Of a stretch of 14,512 nucleotides of DNA, positions 1 to 6,066 are shown piece by piece. The translations under genes were made by a program, and so were the position numbers. The stretch is from positions 1-14,512 of the forward strand of contig CAYGWP010000222.1 of the NCBI GenBank assembly GCA_964353455.1. The letters are read 5' to 3'. The notes under the pieces were generated by a model that saw only the letters and a list, made by a program, of their open reading frames with translations, had not been told where the DNA came from and ran no database searches. Positions within the stretch are counted from its first letter, which is position 1. Each line of letters begins with the position of its first letter. Source of the stretch: CAYGWP01 sp964353455. Its GTDB lineage: Bacteria; Planctomycetota; Phycisphaerae; FEN-1346.

Positions 1-138
1 GGCCATGCAGAGGAATTGATCGAGGCAGGAGAACGCGCGCACGCGGCGATTGCCCTGATAGCGTTGGACGCAGCGGTGGAACTCGTACGTGGGCAGGAAG
101 TCCATCAACTGAGCGAACACGATCCGTCCGGTATGCAT
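1..138 (-). CDS. IS4-family transposase, N-terminal DUF4372 part (cut by window edge)
   Basis: Reading the minus strand from 138 to 1 gives 46 residues beginning MHTGRIVFAQLMDFLPTYEF and ending with the segment FSCLDQFLCMA. This matches the N-terminal DUF4372 domain of IS4-family transposases (typical start M-x-T/S-G-K-x-V/L-F-x-Q-L, then FSCWDQFLCM). The DDE catalytic domain should follow beyond base 1 and cannot be seen. ATG at 138 is chosen because AAGGA sits 7 nt upstream. An in-frame ATG at 174 would add 12 residues. The reading frame is open as far as it is visible, so I cannot tell whether the element is intact or a remnant. The family call is from recognised sequence pattern. Confidence 0.8.
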   Translation of the reverse strand, partial: MHTGRIVFAQLMDFLPTYEFHRCVQRYQGNRRVRAFSCLDQFLCMA

Positions 139-284
139 GCGACGATCCTTTCCAGCGAGGGCTGGAAGAATCATGGCCAAACCGGCCGGGCAAGTCGAAA
201 TCAAAAACGGTCGCCCTGCAATGTAACATTTGCTCTTTCAAGCACTTGCATCTGAACCGAAAAACCTTAACCGGACAGTAGTGA
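1..284 (-). mobile_element. End of an IS4-family insertion sequence (boundary inferred)
   Basis: The transposase start lies at 138 and the element must extend upstream of it, towards higher coordinates. An AT-richer stretch at 195-300 stands out from the GC-rich surroundings. The segment at about 257-284 (containing CCTTAACCGGACAGTAGTG) looks like a plausible terminal inverted repeat, but the other end is outside the window, so this is a guess. It is followed by a tandem 7-bp repeat ATCCACA at 284-297, too short and overlapping to be a convincing target-site duplication. The gap between the transposase start and the next gene (139-368) holds only this element end and a promoter. Confidence 0.45.
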
Positions 285-307
285 TCCACAATCCACAATG
301 TTTTGCC

Positions 308-336
308 TTGCCTTCCCCCGCCGGCCGATACATTAT
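308..336 (+). promoter_or_regulatory. Candidate sigma70-type promoter for the phosphohexomutase gene (P1)
   Basis: TTGCCT (308-313), a 17-nt spacer, and CATTAT (331-336) give a weak match to the -35/-10 consensus (4/6 each). Weight comes from its similarity to the much better promoter at 2823: both spacers are C-rich and end in CCGATA, TCCCCCGCCGGCCGATA here. The leader would be about 25 nt to the ATG at 369. The promoter lies within about 25 bp of the inferred IS end. Confidence 0.45.
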
Positions 337-368
337 GCTGCACGCGAGGCGGGCACCGCGGAGACGGT

Positions 369-1754
369 ATGGCTCAACTGATCGTGAGCATTTCGGGAAT
401 ACGCGGGGTGATCGGCGATGGACTCGGCCCGCGCGAGGCCGCCCGGTTCGGCCTGGCGTTCGGCAGGCGCCTGCGGGGCGCCGCAGGACCCGGCGTGCGT
501 GCAAGCACGCACCCTACTACTACGGTGGTGATGGGGCGGGACTCGCGGCCGTCCGGGCCGATGCTGGCCGATGCCTTCCGAGCGGGCCTTGCGGCAGCCG
601 GCTGCAAGGCGGTCGATTGCGGAATCCTCTCCACCCCCGGCGTGAGCGTGATGGTGAGGCACACCACGGCGGCGGGGGGCACGGTCATCACGGCCAGCCA
701 CAATCCGACGGCGTGGAACGGCATAAAACTCCTCTCGCCGGAGGGTATGGCCCTGTCGCGCCAGGCCGGCCAGGCGGTGCTGGACCTGTACGAGCGGGAG
801 GCCTCCGCCCCGGTGTCGGCCGAGGCCGTCGGCACGGCCGAGTTCGCCCTCGATGCGGCGGCCGTCCACGTCGAGCGTGCGGCGGCCATCGTGACTGCCG
901 CGACGGTGCGTGCGAGCGGCTTGCGCGTGGTGGTGGATGCCGGCAGCGGCGCCGGCGGGGCCGAGATGGCGATGCTCCTTGAGCGGCTGGGCTGCCGGTG
1001 CGTCATGATCAACGGCGAGCCGACGGGCCTCTTCAGCCGCGGGCCGGAGCCGATTCCGGAGAATTTGGGCGACCTGGGGCGGGCGGTCCGCGAGCATCGG
1101 GCGGCGGTGGGCCTGGCGCTCGACCCGGATGCCGACCGGCTGAGCCTGGTCGATGAGGCGGGGCGGGCGATAGGCGAGGAATACACGCTGGCGCTTGCGT
1201 GCCGGCATCGGCTGACGCACGAGCGGGGGCCGCTGGCGTGCAACCTCTCGACCTCCAGGATGATGGATGATGTGGCTGCGGAGGCGGGTGTGCGGCTCTT
1301 CCGCACGCCGGTGGGCGAACTGAACGTGGCGGAGGCGATGGCCCGCGAGAACTGCATCATCGGCGGCGAGGGAAACGGCGGCGTGATCGACCCGCGCGTG
1401 GGGCCGGTCCGCGACAGCCTGGTCGGGGCCGCGCTTGTCCTGGAGATGCTGGCCGAACGCGGAACCCCGTTGAGCGAGTTGACAGCCGAACTGCCGGCCT
1501 ATAAGATGGTCAAGGACAAGGTGCCGCTGGGCGGTGCGGAACCGGCAGCGGTCTTTGAGGCCGTGCGGAAGCGGTTTCCGGGCGCCACGGCCGATACGCG
1601 AGACGGCCTCCATCTTGCGTGGGAAGGCGGCTGGGTTCATGTCCGGGCGTCGAACACGGAGCCGATTCTGCGGATCATGGCCGAGGCGGCCGACGAAGCG
1701 GCGGCGACCGCGTGGGTCCGCGAGATCAAGGCCCTGGCGCAGGGGCGGCCGTGA
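369..1754 (+). CDS. glmM: Phosphohexomutase, phosphoglucosamine mutase-like (GlmM/ManB family)
   Basis: 461 aa, the usual length for the alpha-D-phosphohexomutase superfamily. All four domain signatures are present: the catalytic phosphoserine loop TASHNP (Ser110), the metal loop DPDADR (Asp252, 254, 256), the sugar-binding loop GEGNGG (Glu334) and the C-terminal phosphate loop RASNTEP (426-432). The enzyme moves phosphate between C6 and C1 of a hexose phosphate in the cytoplasm. The likely substrate is glucosamine-6-phosphate, feeding UDP-GlcNAc for the wall, but phosphomannomutase or phosphoglucomutase activity cannot be excluded from sequence. The archaeal-type or Bacteroidetes-like form of GlmM is the closest in style (NTEPILRI). 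ATG 369 is chosen because the homology starts at MAQLIVSISGIRG and GGAG lies 5 nt upstream; an upstream in-frame ATG at 303 would overlap the candidate promoter. It appears to be monocistronic. Confidence 0.85.
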   Translation: MAQLIVSISGIRGVIGDGLGPREAARFGLAFGRRLRGAAGPGVRASTHPTTTVVMGRDSRPSGPMLADAFRAGLAAAGCKAVDCGILSTPGVSVMVRHTTAAGGTVITASHNPTAWNGIKLLSPEGMALSRQAGQAVLDLYEREASAPVSAEAVGTAEFALDAAAVHVERAAAIVTAATVRASGLRVVVDAGSGAGGAEMAMLLERLGCRCVMINGEPTGLFSRGPEPIPENLGDLGRAVREHRAAVGLALDPDADRLSLVDEAGRAIGEEYTLALACRHRLTHERGPLACNLSTSRMMDDVAAEAGVRLFRTPVGELNVAEAMARENCIIGGEGNGGVIDPRVGPVRDSLVGAALVLEMLAERGTPLSELTAELPAYKMVKDKVPLGGAEPAAVFEAVRKRFPGATADTRDGLHLAWEGGWVHVRASNTEPILRIMAEAADEAAATAWVREIKALAQGRP

Positions 1755-1788
1755 TGTCCTTTGAGTGAACATTTTCTTGTGCTTCGGC

Positions 1789-1812
1789 GTCAAATATGAC
1801 GTACAATATTGT
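1789..1812. promoter_or_regulatory. Two adjacent small palindromes over a candidate promoter
   Basis: GTCA-AATA-TGAC (1789-1800) is followed directly by the perfect 10-bp palindrome ACAATATTGT (1803-1812). A possible -10 (TACAAT, 1802-1807) overlaps the second one, with a poor -35 (TTGTGC, 1777-1782) at 19-nt spacing. The short AT-rich palindromes stand out in this GC-rich DNA and could be an operator for the exported-protein gene. No known regulator is recognised. Confidence 0.3.
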
Positions 1813-1875
1813 GGCAGTTGGTATGTTTAGCAAGGTGGGGTGGTGAAAGTCCATGCACGGACAAGGAGACTGGCG

Positions 1876-2589
1876 ATGAGACACGCGATGCTCGTGGGAC
1901 TGGTGAGCGCGCTGGTACTGGGTCTTTCGGCAGCCGCATGGGCCGGCGCTGCCCCTGCAAAAGCCGAGGCAGGCGCAGCGGCCGCAGTGCCGGCCGCGGG
2001 GACCACAAACGGCGCCCCGACGAAGGACCCGCAGGAGATGCGGATGGCCACGCTTACGAAGCCGATCAAGGACATCATCGCGGTGGCCGAGAAATCGATG
2101 GATCTGTTCACGAAGGAAACTCAGAAGCCCGCCGAGAAGCAGAACCAGAAGGCCCTCACCAATTTCAAGTTGCAGGCGGCAGGGCAGTACATCAACGCGA
2201 CGAACAAGGCCAAGGCAGTGGCGGCCGGCCTGCGGAAGGAAGATGAGAAGCAGCCGATCATCGAGCAGTACGAGAAGCCCTGCCGCGAGAAGGCGGTGTC
2301 GCTGCTGCTTGACCTGGCCGCTGATGCACAGCAGCGGAAGGACCTCCGGGCGGCCGGCGGCCTTTACAGTGAGGTCCTGAAACTCGATCCCGAGAACTCA
2401 ACCGCCAAGGCTGCACTTGAGAAACTGGTGAAGGAATCCAAGACCGCCAAGAAGGGCAGCGCCGGCGGCGGCACGAGCACCACTGACCCGAACGTCGACC
2501 CCAATACGGGCCAGCCAAGAGACTACGGCAAGAGCGGCCAGTGGCAGACGCCGAACTACGGCGGCGGCGGCGGCTGGGGCGGCTGGTGA
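1876..2589 (+). CDS. Exported TPR-like protein with Gly/Trp-rich C-terminus, function unknown
   Basis: 237 aa. Residues 1-23 form a clear Sec signal peptide: a short basic n-region, a hydrophobic core VGLVSALVLGLSAAA, and an AWA cleavage site before Gly24. An Ala/Pro-rich linker follows to about residue 50, then a mostly helical, charged region. A single TPR-like helix pair lies at about 135-180 (RAAGGLYSEVLKLDPENSTAKAALEKL). The last 45 residues are low complexity (GTSTTDPNVDPNTGQPRDYG) and end in YGGGGGWGGW. The mature protein is probably periplasmic or secreted. ATG 1876 is chosen over an in-frame GTG at 1840 because AAGGAGA sits about 6 nt upstream and the signal peptide then starts cleanly. 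The single Cys136 is unlikely to matter for export. The gene stands alone. I do not recognise a family beyond TPR-like. Confidence 0.75.
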   Translation: MRHAMLVGLVSALVLGLSAAAWAGAAPAKAEAGAAAAVPAAGTTNGAPTKDPQEMRMATLTKPIKDIIAVAEKSMDLFTKETQKPAEKQNQKALTNFKLQAAGQYINATNKAKAVAAGLRKEDEKQPIIEQYEKPCREKAVSLLLDLAADAQQRKDLRAAGGLYSEVLKLDPENSTAKAALEKLVKESKTAKKGSAGGGTSTTDPNVDPNTGQPRDYGKSGQWQTPNYGGGGGWGGW

Positions 2590-2682
2590 TGACCAGGTGG
2601 ATGCCTTCCGTTACGGCGGTTGATTCTACGGCTTGACGCGAAAGGATTCGGCTGCCCGCCTGATAATTCGGAAGTCAGCGTC

Positions 2683-2709
2683 GAGGGCTGAACGAAAGGT
2701 TCAGCCCTC
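2683..2709 (+). terminator. Hairpin, probable terminator of the exported-protein gene
   Basis: An 11-bp perfect stem (GAGGGCTGAAC at 2683-2693 with GTTCAGCCCTC at 2699-2709) closes a 5-nt loop (GAAAG). It lies 94 nt after the stop codon. It lacks a strong U-tract (TGTCTATTG follows), so termination efficiency is uncertain. The rest of the 343-nt gap 2590-2932 holds the promoter at 2823 and a 75-nt leader; nothing else was seen. Confidence 0.5.
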
Positions 2710-2822
2710 TGTCTATTGCGGATCATGTATTTGTAGTGCGTGATGCGTGCGGCCCCACATTATCGGACCTGGCCTTCTGAAATAACCGCTTCTTCCCAGT
2801 TTAGCAAAGTGAAAGTTTTAAG

Positions 2823-2851
2823 TTGACACCCCCCCGCCGCCGATACATAAT
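2823..2851 (+). promoter_or_regulatory. Strong sigma70-type promoter of the signalling operon (P2)
   Basis: A perfect -35 TTGACA (2823-2828), 17-nt spacer CCCCCCCGCCGCCGATA and -10 CATAAT (2846-2851, 5/6). An AT-rich stretch just upstream (AAAGTTTTAAG, 2813-2822) could act as an UP element. The predicted start of transcription is near 2858, about 75 nt before the ATG at 2933. This is the best promoter match in the window. Confidence 0.75.
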
Positions 2852-2932
2852 TTGGCAAGATGGGCGAGATGGGTAAAATTGCTATGCGCAGTTGTCACAC
2901 GCGATGCGAGGGGCCGAGCGAGGGAGCGTGCG

Positions 2933-3496
2933 ATGAAAGAGGTTTACTCTACAGGGGATGCCGCCAAGATCTGCCGCGTGAGCCAGCAAACAATAATCCG
3001 GTGCTTTGACTCCGGGAAACTGGCGGGATTCTATGTCCCCGGTTCCCGCTTCCGGCGGATTCCGCGCGAGAGTCTGGCCAAGTTCATGAAGGAGAACGGC
3101 ATTCCTTTGTCGAACCTCGACACGAGCAAGAAGAAGGTGCTCGTGGTGGATGATGAGGCCGAGATCGTGGAGATGCTGGTCGATGCGCTGGACCGCGACG
3201 GGCGATTCGAGGTCAAGACCGCCGCCTGCGGATACGACGCCGGCCTTCTGACGCAGCAGTTCCACCCCGACGTCATCGTCCTTGACTACATGCTCCCGGA
3301 CATCAACGCCAACGTCGTTGCGAAGGCGATCCGCACGAACCCCGGCCTGGAAGACATCAGGATCATCATCATAAGCGGCATCGTCGAGGAAGACAAACTC
3401 CAGGCGCTCTACGACATGGGGATCCAGGCCTTTCTGCACAAGCCTTTCCAGGTAGATGAACTCATCAACAAGATTTCAGAACTTCTCAAGATGTAG
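2933..3496 (+). CDS. Response regulator with N-terminal excisionase/MerR-type HTH and C-terminal receiver
   Basis: 187 aa. Residues 4-55 form a winged HTH of the excisionase/BldC/MerR-like class (STGDAAKICRVSQQTIIRCFDSG, then the wing RFRRIP). Residues 66-187 form a complete receiver: acidic pair Asp73/Asp74, phospho-acceptor Asp118 (VIVLDYMLP), Ser148 at the Thr/Ser switch position and Lys170 (HKPF). Phosphorylation by a histidine kinase should change DNA binding. The order HTH then REC is the reverse of OmpR or NarL regulators. ATG 2933 is supported by GGGAG 6 nt upstream; the longer frame from TTG 2852 would begin at the promoter. Its stop lies 24 nt before the kinase gene, so the two are probably cotranscribed from the promoter at 2823 and are partners. 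Target genes are unknown. Confidence 0.85.
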   Translation: MKEVYSTGDAAKICRVSQQTIIRCFDSGKLAGFYVPGSRFRRIPRESLAKFMKENGIPLSNLDTSKKKVLVVDDEAEIVEMLVDALDRDGRFEVKTAACGYDAGLLTQQFHPDVIVLDYMLPDINANVVAKAIRTNPGLEDIRIIIISGIVEEDKLQALYDMGIQAFLHKPFQVDELINKISELLKM

Positions 3497-3520
3497 CCGG
3501 CGCCGGAAGGGAACCCGCTT

Positions 3521-5782
3521 ATGTCGGCCTCGGGCCTCCAACGTCGAAAAATCGAGGTCCTCCTCGACGAGGTGGACCAGTTGCCGACCCTGCCCGGGGT
3601 TGCCCATCACCTGCTCGCGCTGCTGGGGGCGGATCATCCGAACCGCCGCGACATCCAATTCGTGATCGAGGCCGATGCGGCGCTGTCGGCCCGTGCTCTG
3701 CGCCTGGCGATGGAAAGCGGCCGCACGCCCGAGTCCGCCACGAGCGTTCAGGCCATCATCGAAGCGTTGCCGATAGACCTCCTGACCGCCAACTTCCTCA
3801 GCATTGACACCCTTGGCCCGGAGACGCTCGGCGAACTCCCGGTGAACCGGCTGTGGCGGCACATCCTGGCGTCGGGGATGGCGGCACAGATCATCGCCAG
3901 CCGTATCGGCACGGTGCGGCCCGAGGAGGCGCTGCTGGCCGGAATTTTGCATGACATCGGTTTCATCGCCCTGGCGCTGGTGATGCCCAAGTCATACGCC
4001 CAAGTGCTGGCCCGTGCGGAATCCGGGGGTGCGGACCTGCTGGAGGCCGAGCGGGCCGTCCTCGGTGTGGACCACGCCATCGTCGGCAAACGTCTCGCGC
4101 AGCGATGGGGCTTCTCGCAGATGCTTCAGAACGCCATCTGGCTCCACCATCAGGCAGAGGTGCCCTCGGCCGAGCGGACGGGCCTCGGGCCGCTGGCGCA
4201 GGTGGTCAGCCTTGCCGACATTATCGCGCGGCAGGAGGGGTTCAGTTACCTGAAGAGCGACCAGGTTCGGGAGAGCGCCTCCGAGGCGGCGGAGCGGCTG
4301 GGGCTTTCGGGCGGCGGGGCGGCGCAAATCGGCCATCAGTTGGCCCAGGTGCTTGACATCAGTGCCGGGAGCATCGGCATGGACGCCAGGCCGTCGCTGG
4401 AGGACCTCTGGCGGGCCGTCTCGGCGGCGAACGTGCGGCTGGGCCGGCTGTATCGTGCCGGGCATGCGCGGACGCGGGAATCCGAGGCCCAGGCGAACCG
4501 GGCGGACCTCCTTGTGCGCCTCAACGGCCGGCTGGCGGCATGCCACTCGGTCCGCGAGGTACTCCAGACCGTGGCGCAGGCGGCCCGCGAGGCACTCGGC
4601 GTCGGCACGGTGGTCCCCTACTTTGTCGGCCGCGACGGCGACTACGTCGAAGGCATCCGGTGCATGGCCGATGGAGACCTGCTGGAGCATTTCCTTTACC
4701 CGATAAACAGGCGAGACGGGCTCGATGCGCTCGCGCCCGACGAAGGCGGCCTGACACTGGCGGCGGGAACGGTCGTTCGGGCCGAACGGATCGAGGGTTG
4801 GCTCTTCGAGCGGCAGGGCGCCGAACTGGGGAGCGGGCCGTTCCACACGATCCCGATGGTCGTGGAGCAGCGGAAGGTAGGCGGCCTTGTGTTCGCCATG
4901 CGGAATGCTTCGCGCGGCCTGACGCCCGCCGAGACGAGCGACCTGGCGGCACTGGCGAGCATGGCGGGCGTCGCCCTGAAGCGAGTCCAGGCCGAGGCGG
5001 ACCTGGTCAGCCTTTCCGAGGAACTCGCCGAGGTGAACCGCGAACTCCAGGCCGCGCAGGACCAGCGGCTGCGAGAGCGGAACGTCGCCTCGATGGGCGA
5101 GATGGCCGCAGGCGCCGCGCATGAGATCAACAACCCCCTGGCTATCATCAGCGGCCGCGCGCAGCAACTGGCGGCCGATGAACCGGCCCCTGCCCGACGC
5201 GATGTCCTGAAGACCATCGTCGAGCAGGCGGCCCGGATCAGCGACATCATCACGGAACTTCGCCAGTTCGCCCGGCCACCGGCGCCACAGTTCCAGAAGG
5301 TTGACCCTGTGGGCCTGGCGCAGGCGGTGGCGGCCGAGTTCGGGAAGCCCGCCTTGGGCGGGCCGGCCACGGTCACGCTGGAGGCGGCCCAGGCGGCGCC
5401 AGCCATCCACGTTGACCCTGGACAGGTTGCCGAGGCGATTCGCGAGGTCGTGCAGAACGCCTTAGAGGCGTGCTCGAACGGACACGGGGCCGGCGTGAAG
5501 ATTGCCGTCGTTGCGGCCTCGGCCGAGCAGGCAGTTCGGTTTGTCGTGGCCGACGACGGGCCGGGGATGCCCCCGGCGATCCGGGCGCGGGCGTTCGACC
5601 CGTTCTTCTGCGGACGTGAGGCCGGACGCCATCGCGGACTCGGACTGCCTAGGGCGTTCCGGGCGGTCCAGGCAAACGGCGGACAGATGGCACTGGAATC
5701 GACGCCCGGCAAGGGCACAACGGTGCGGATGACTTTCCCGATAATCCAGGAGAACGAAGGAGCGAAAATGACAAACGGATGA
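3521..5782 (+). CDS. Soluble hybrid sensor: HDOD-GAF-histidine kinase
   Basis: 753 aa, no membrane segment or signal peptide, so a cytoplasmic sensor. Domains in order: HDOD at about 15-235 (LPTLPGVAHHLLALL; LLAGILHDIG with His144-Asp145; WLHHQAE); GAF at about 327-490; a short coiled coil at about 493-525; HisKA with the H-box AAHEINNPLAIISGRAQ (phospho-acceptor His534); HATPase_c at about 625-740 with N-box QNALEA (Asn646), G1 box DDGPGMPP (Asp679), F-box FDPFF and G2 box RGLGLP. All catalytic motifs are intact. It should autophosphorylate and pass phosphate to the HTH-REC protein just upstream, and perhaps to the REC-GAF-HD-GYP protein downstream. The GAF domain or the HDOD domain would sense the signal, which is unknown. 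ATG 3521 has GGAAGGGAA about 7 nt upstream. The last four codons (ATGACAAACGGA) follow an AAGGAG, but the reading frame stops at once, so no separate gene starts there. Confidence 0.88.
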   Translation: MSASGLQRRKIEVLLDEVDQLPTLPGVAHHLLALLGADHPNRRDIQFVIEADAALSARALRLAMESGRTPESATSVQAIIEALPIDLLTANFLSIDTLGPETLGELPVNRLWRHILASGMAAQIIASRIGTVRPEEALLAGILHDIGFIALALVMPKSYAQVLARAESGGADLLEAERAVLGVDHAIVGKRLAQRWGFSQMLQNAIWLHHQAEVPSAERTGLGPLAQVVSLADIIARQEGFSYLKSDQVRESASEAAERLGLSGGGAAQIGHQLAQVLDISAGSIGMDARPSLEDLWRAVSAANVRLGRLYRAGHARTRESEAQANRADLLVRLNGRLAACHSVREVLQTVAQAAREALGVGTVVPYFVGRDGDYVEGIRCMADGDLLEHFLYPINRRDGLDALAPDEGGLTLAAGTVVRAERIEGWLFERQGAELGSGPFHTIPMVVEQRKVGGLVFAMRNASRGLTPAETSDLAALASMAGVALKRVQAEADLVSLSEELAEVNRELQAAQDQRLRERNVASMGEMAAGAAHEINNPLAIISGRAQQLAADEPAPARRDVLKTIVEQAARISDIITELRQFARPPAPQFQKVDPVGLAQAVAAEFGKPALGGPATVTLEAAQAAPAIHVDPGQVAEAIREVVQNALEACSNGHGAGVKIAVVAASAEQAVRFVVADDGPGMPPAIRARAFDPFFCGREAGRHRGLGLPRAFRAVQANGGQMALESTPGKGTTVRMTFPIIQENEGAKMTNG

Positions 5783-5856
5783 CTCGGCCATCGCCGCACG
5801 GCCCGCGGTATGGAAGCCACGGGGCGTGAACCGGCCGGGCGCCCGACATGAGAATT

Positions 5857-5917
5857 CCACGGTGAGCGCGACGCCTTCTCCCTCCCCCCTCGCTCTCGCG
5901 GCTAGCCCTCACCGTGG
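5857..5917 (+). ncRNA. Candidate structured RNA with C-rich loop
   Basis: A perfect 10-bp stem (CCACGGTGAG at 5857-5866 with CTCACCGTGG at 5908-5917) continues into a 5-bp inner stem (CGCGA 5867-5871 with TCGCG 5896-5900), leaving a 7-nt bulge on the 3' side. The 24-nt loop is almost all pyrimidine, with CTCCCTCCCCCCTC on the plus strand. Such a loop could pair with Shine-Dalgarno sequences. It is followed 11 nt later by a terminator-like hairpin, so hairpin plus terminator could be a small RNA or the processed 3' end of the kinase mRNA. No dedicated promoter was recognised. Confidence 0.3.
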
Positions 5918-5928
5918 TTGCCAAGAAC

Positions 5929-5968
5929 GGAGGCCGAGCGACCCGCGGCCGTACGTCGCTCGGCCTCC
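5929..5968 (+). terminator. Strong hairpin, probable terminator after the kinase gene
   Basis: A 14-bp perfect stem (GGAGGCCGAGCGAC at 5929-5942 with GTCGCTCGGCCTCC at 5955-5968) with a 12-nt loop, preceded by AAGAAC and followed by TCTAATC. The U-tract is short. If it terminates, the HD-GYP gene needs its own promoter in 5969-6066, where I see no clear -35. An 8-bp inverted repeat (CCGCGGGC 5991-5998 with GCCCGCGG 6035-6042) lies in that leader. Confidence 0.55.
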
Positions 5969-6066
5969 TCTAATCGTGCCGGCATACGAGCCGCGGGCAT
6001 AAATCGAAGCGACGCGGAGACCTCGCCTGGGCGGGCCCGCGGGCAGCGAAGAAGGGGCTGACGAAC

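Noticed and set aside
16..255. Plus-strand ORF of 79 codons at the left edge
   Set aside because: The opposite strand encodes a recognisable DUF4372 transposase start; this frame is its shadow.
333..1793. Long antisense ORF (486 codons) across the phosphohexomutase gene
   Set aside because: Frame is a by-product of GC-rich codon use in the sense gene, which has all family motifs; the antisense product is Arg/Pro/His-rich with no recognisable domain.
5750..5782. AAGGAG followed by ATG at the end of the kinase gene as a new gene start
   Set aside because: The frame ends after four codons, in the same frame as the kinase; no following gene is in reach.
3992..5820. Long antisense ORFs across the kinase gene
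   Set aside because: Shadows of an unmistakable HDOD-GAF-histidine kinase; low-complexity products and no ribosome-binding site.
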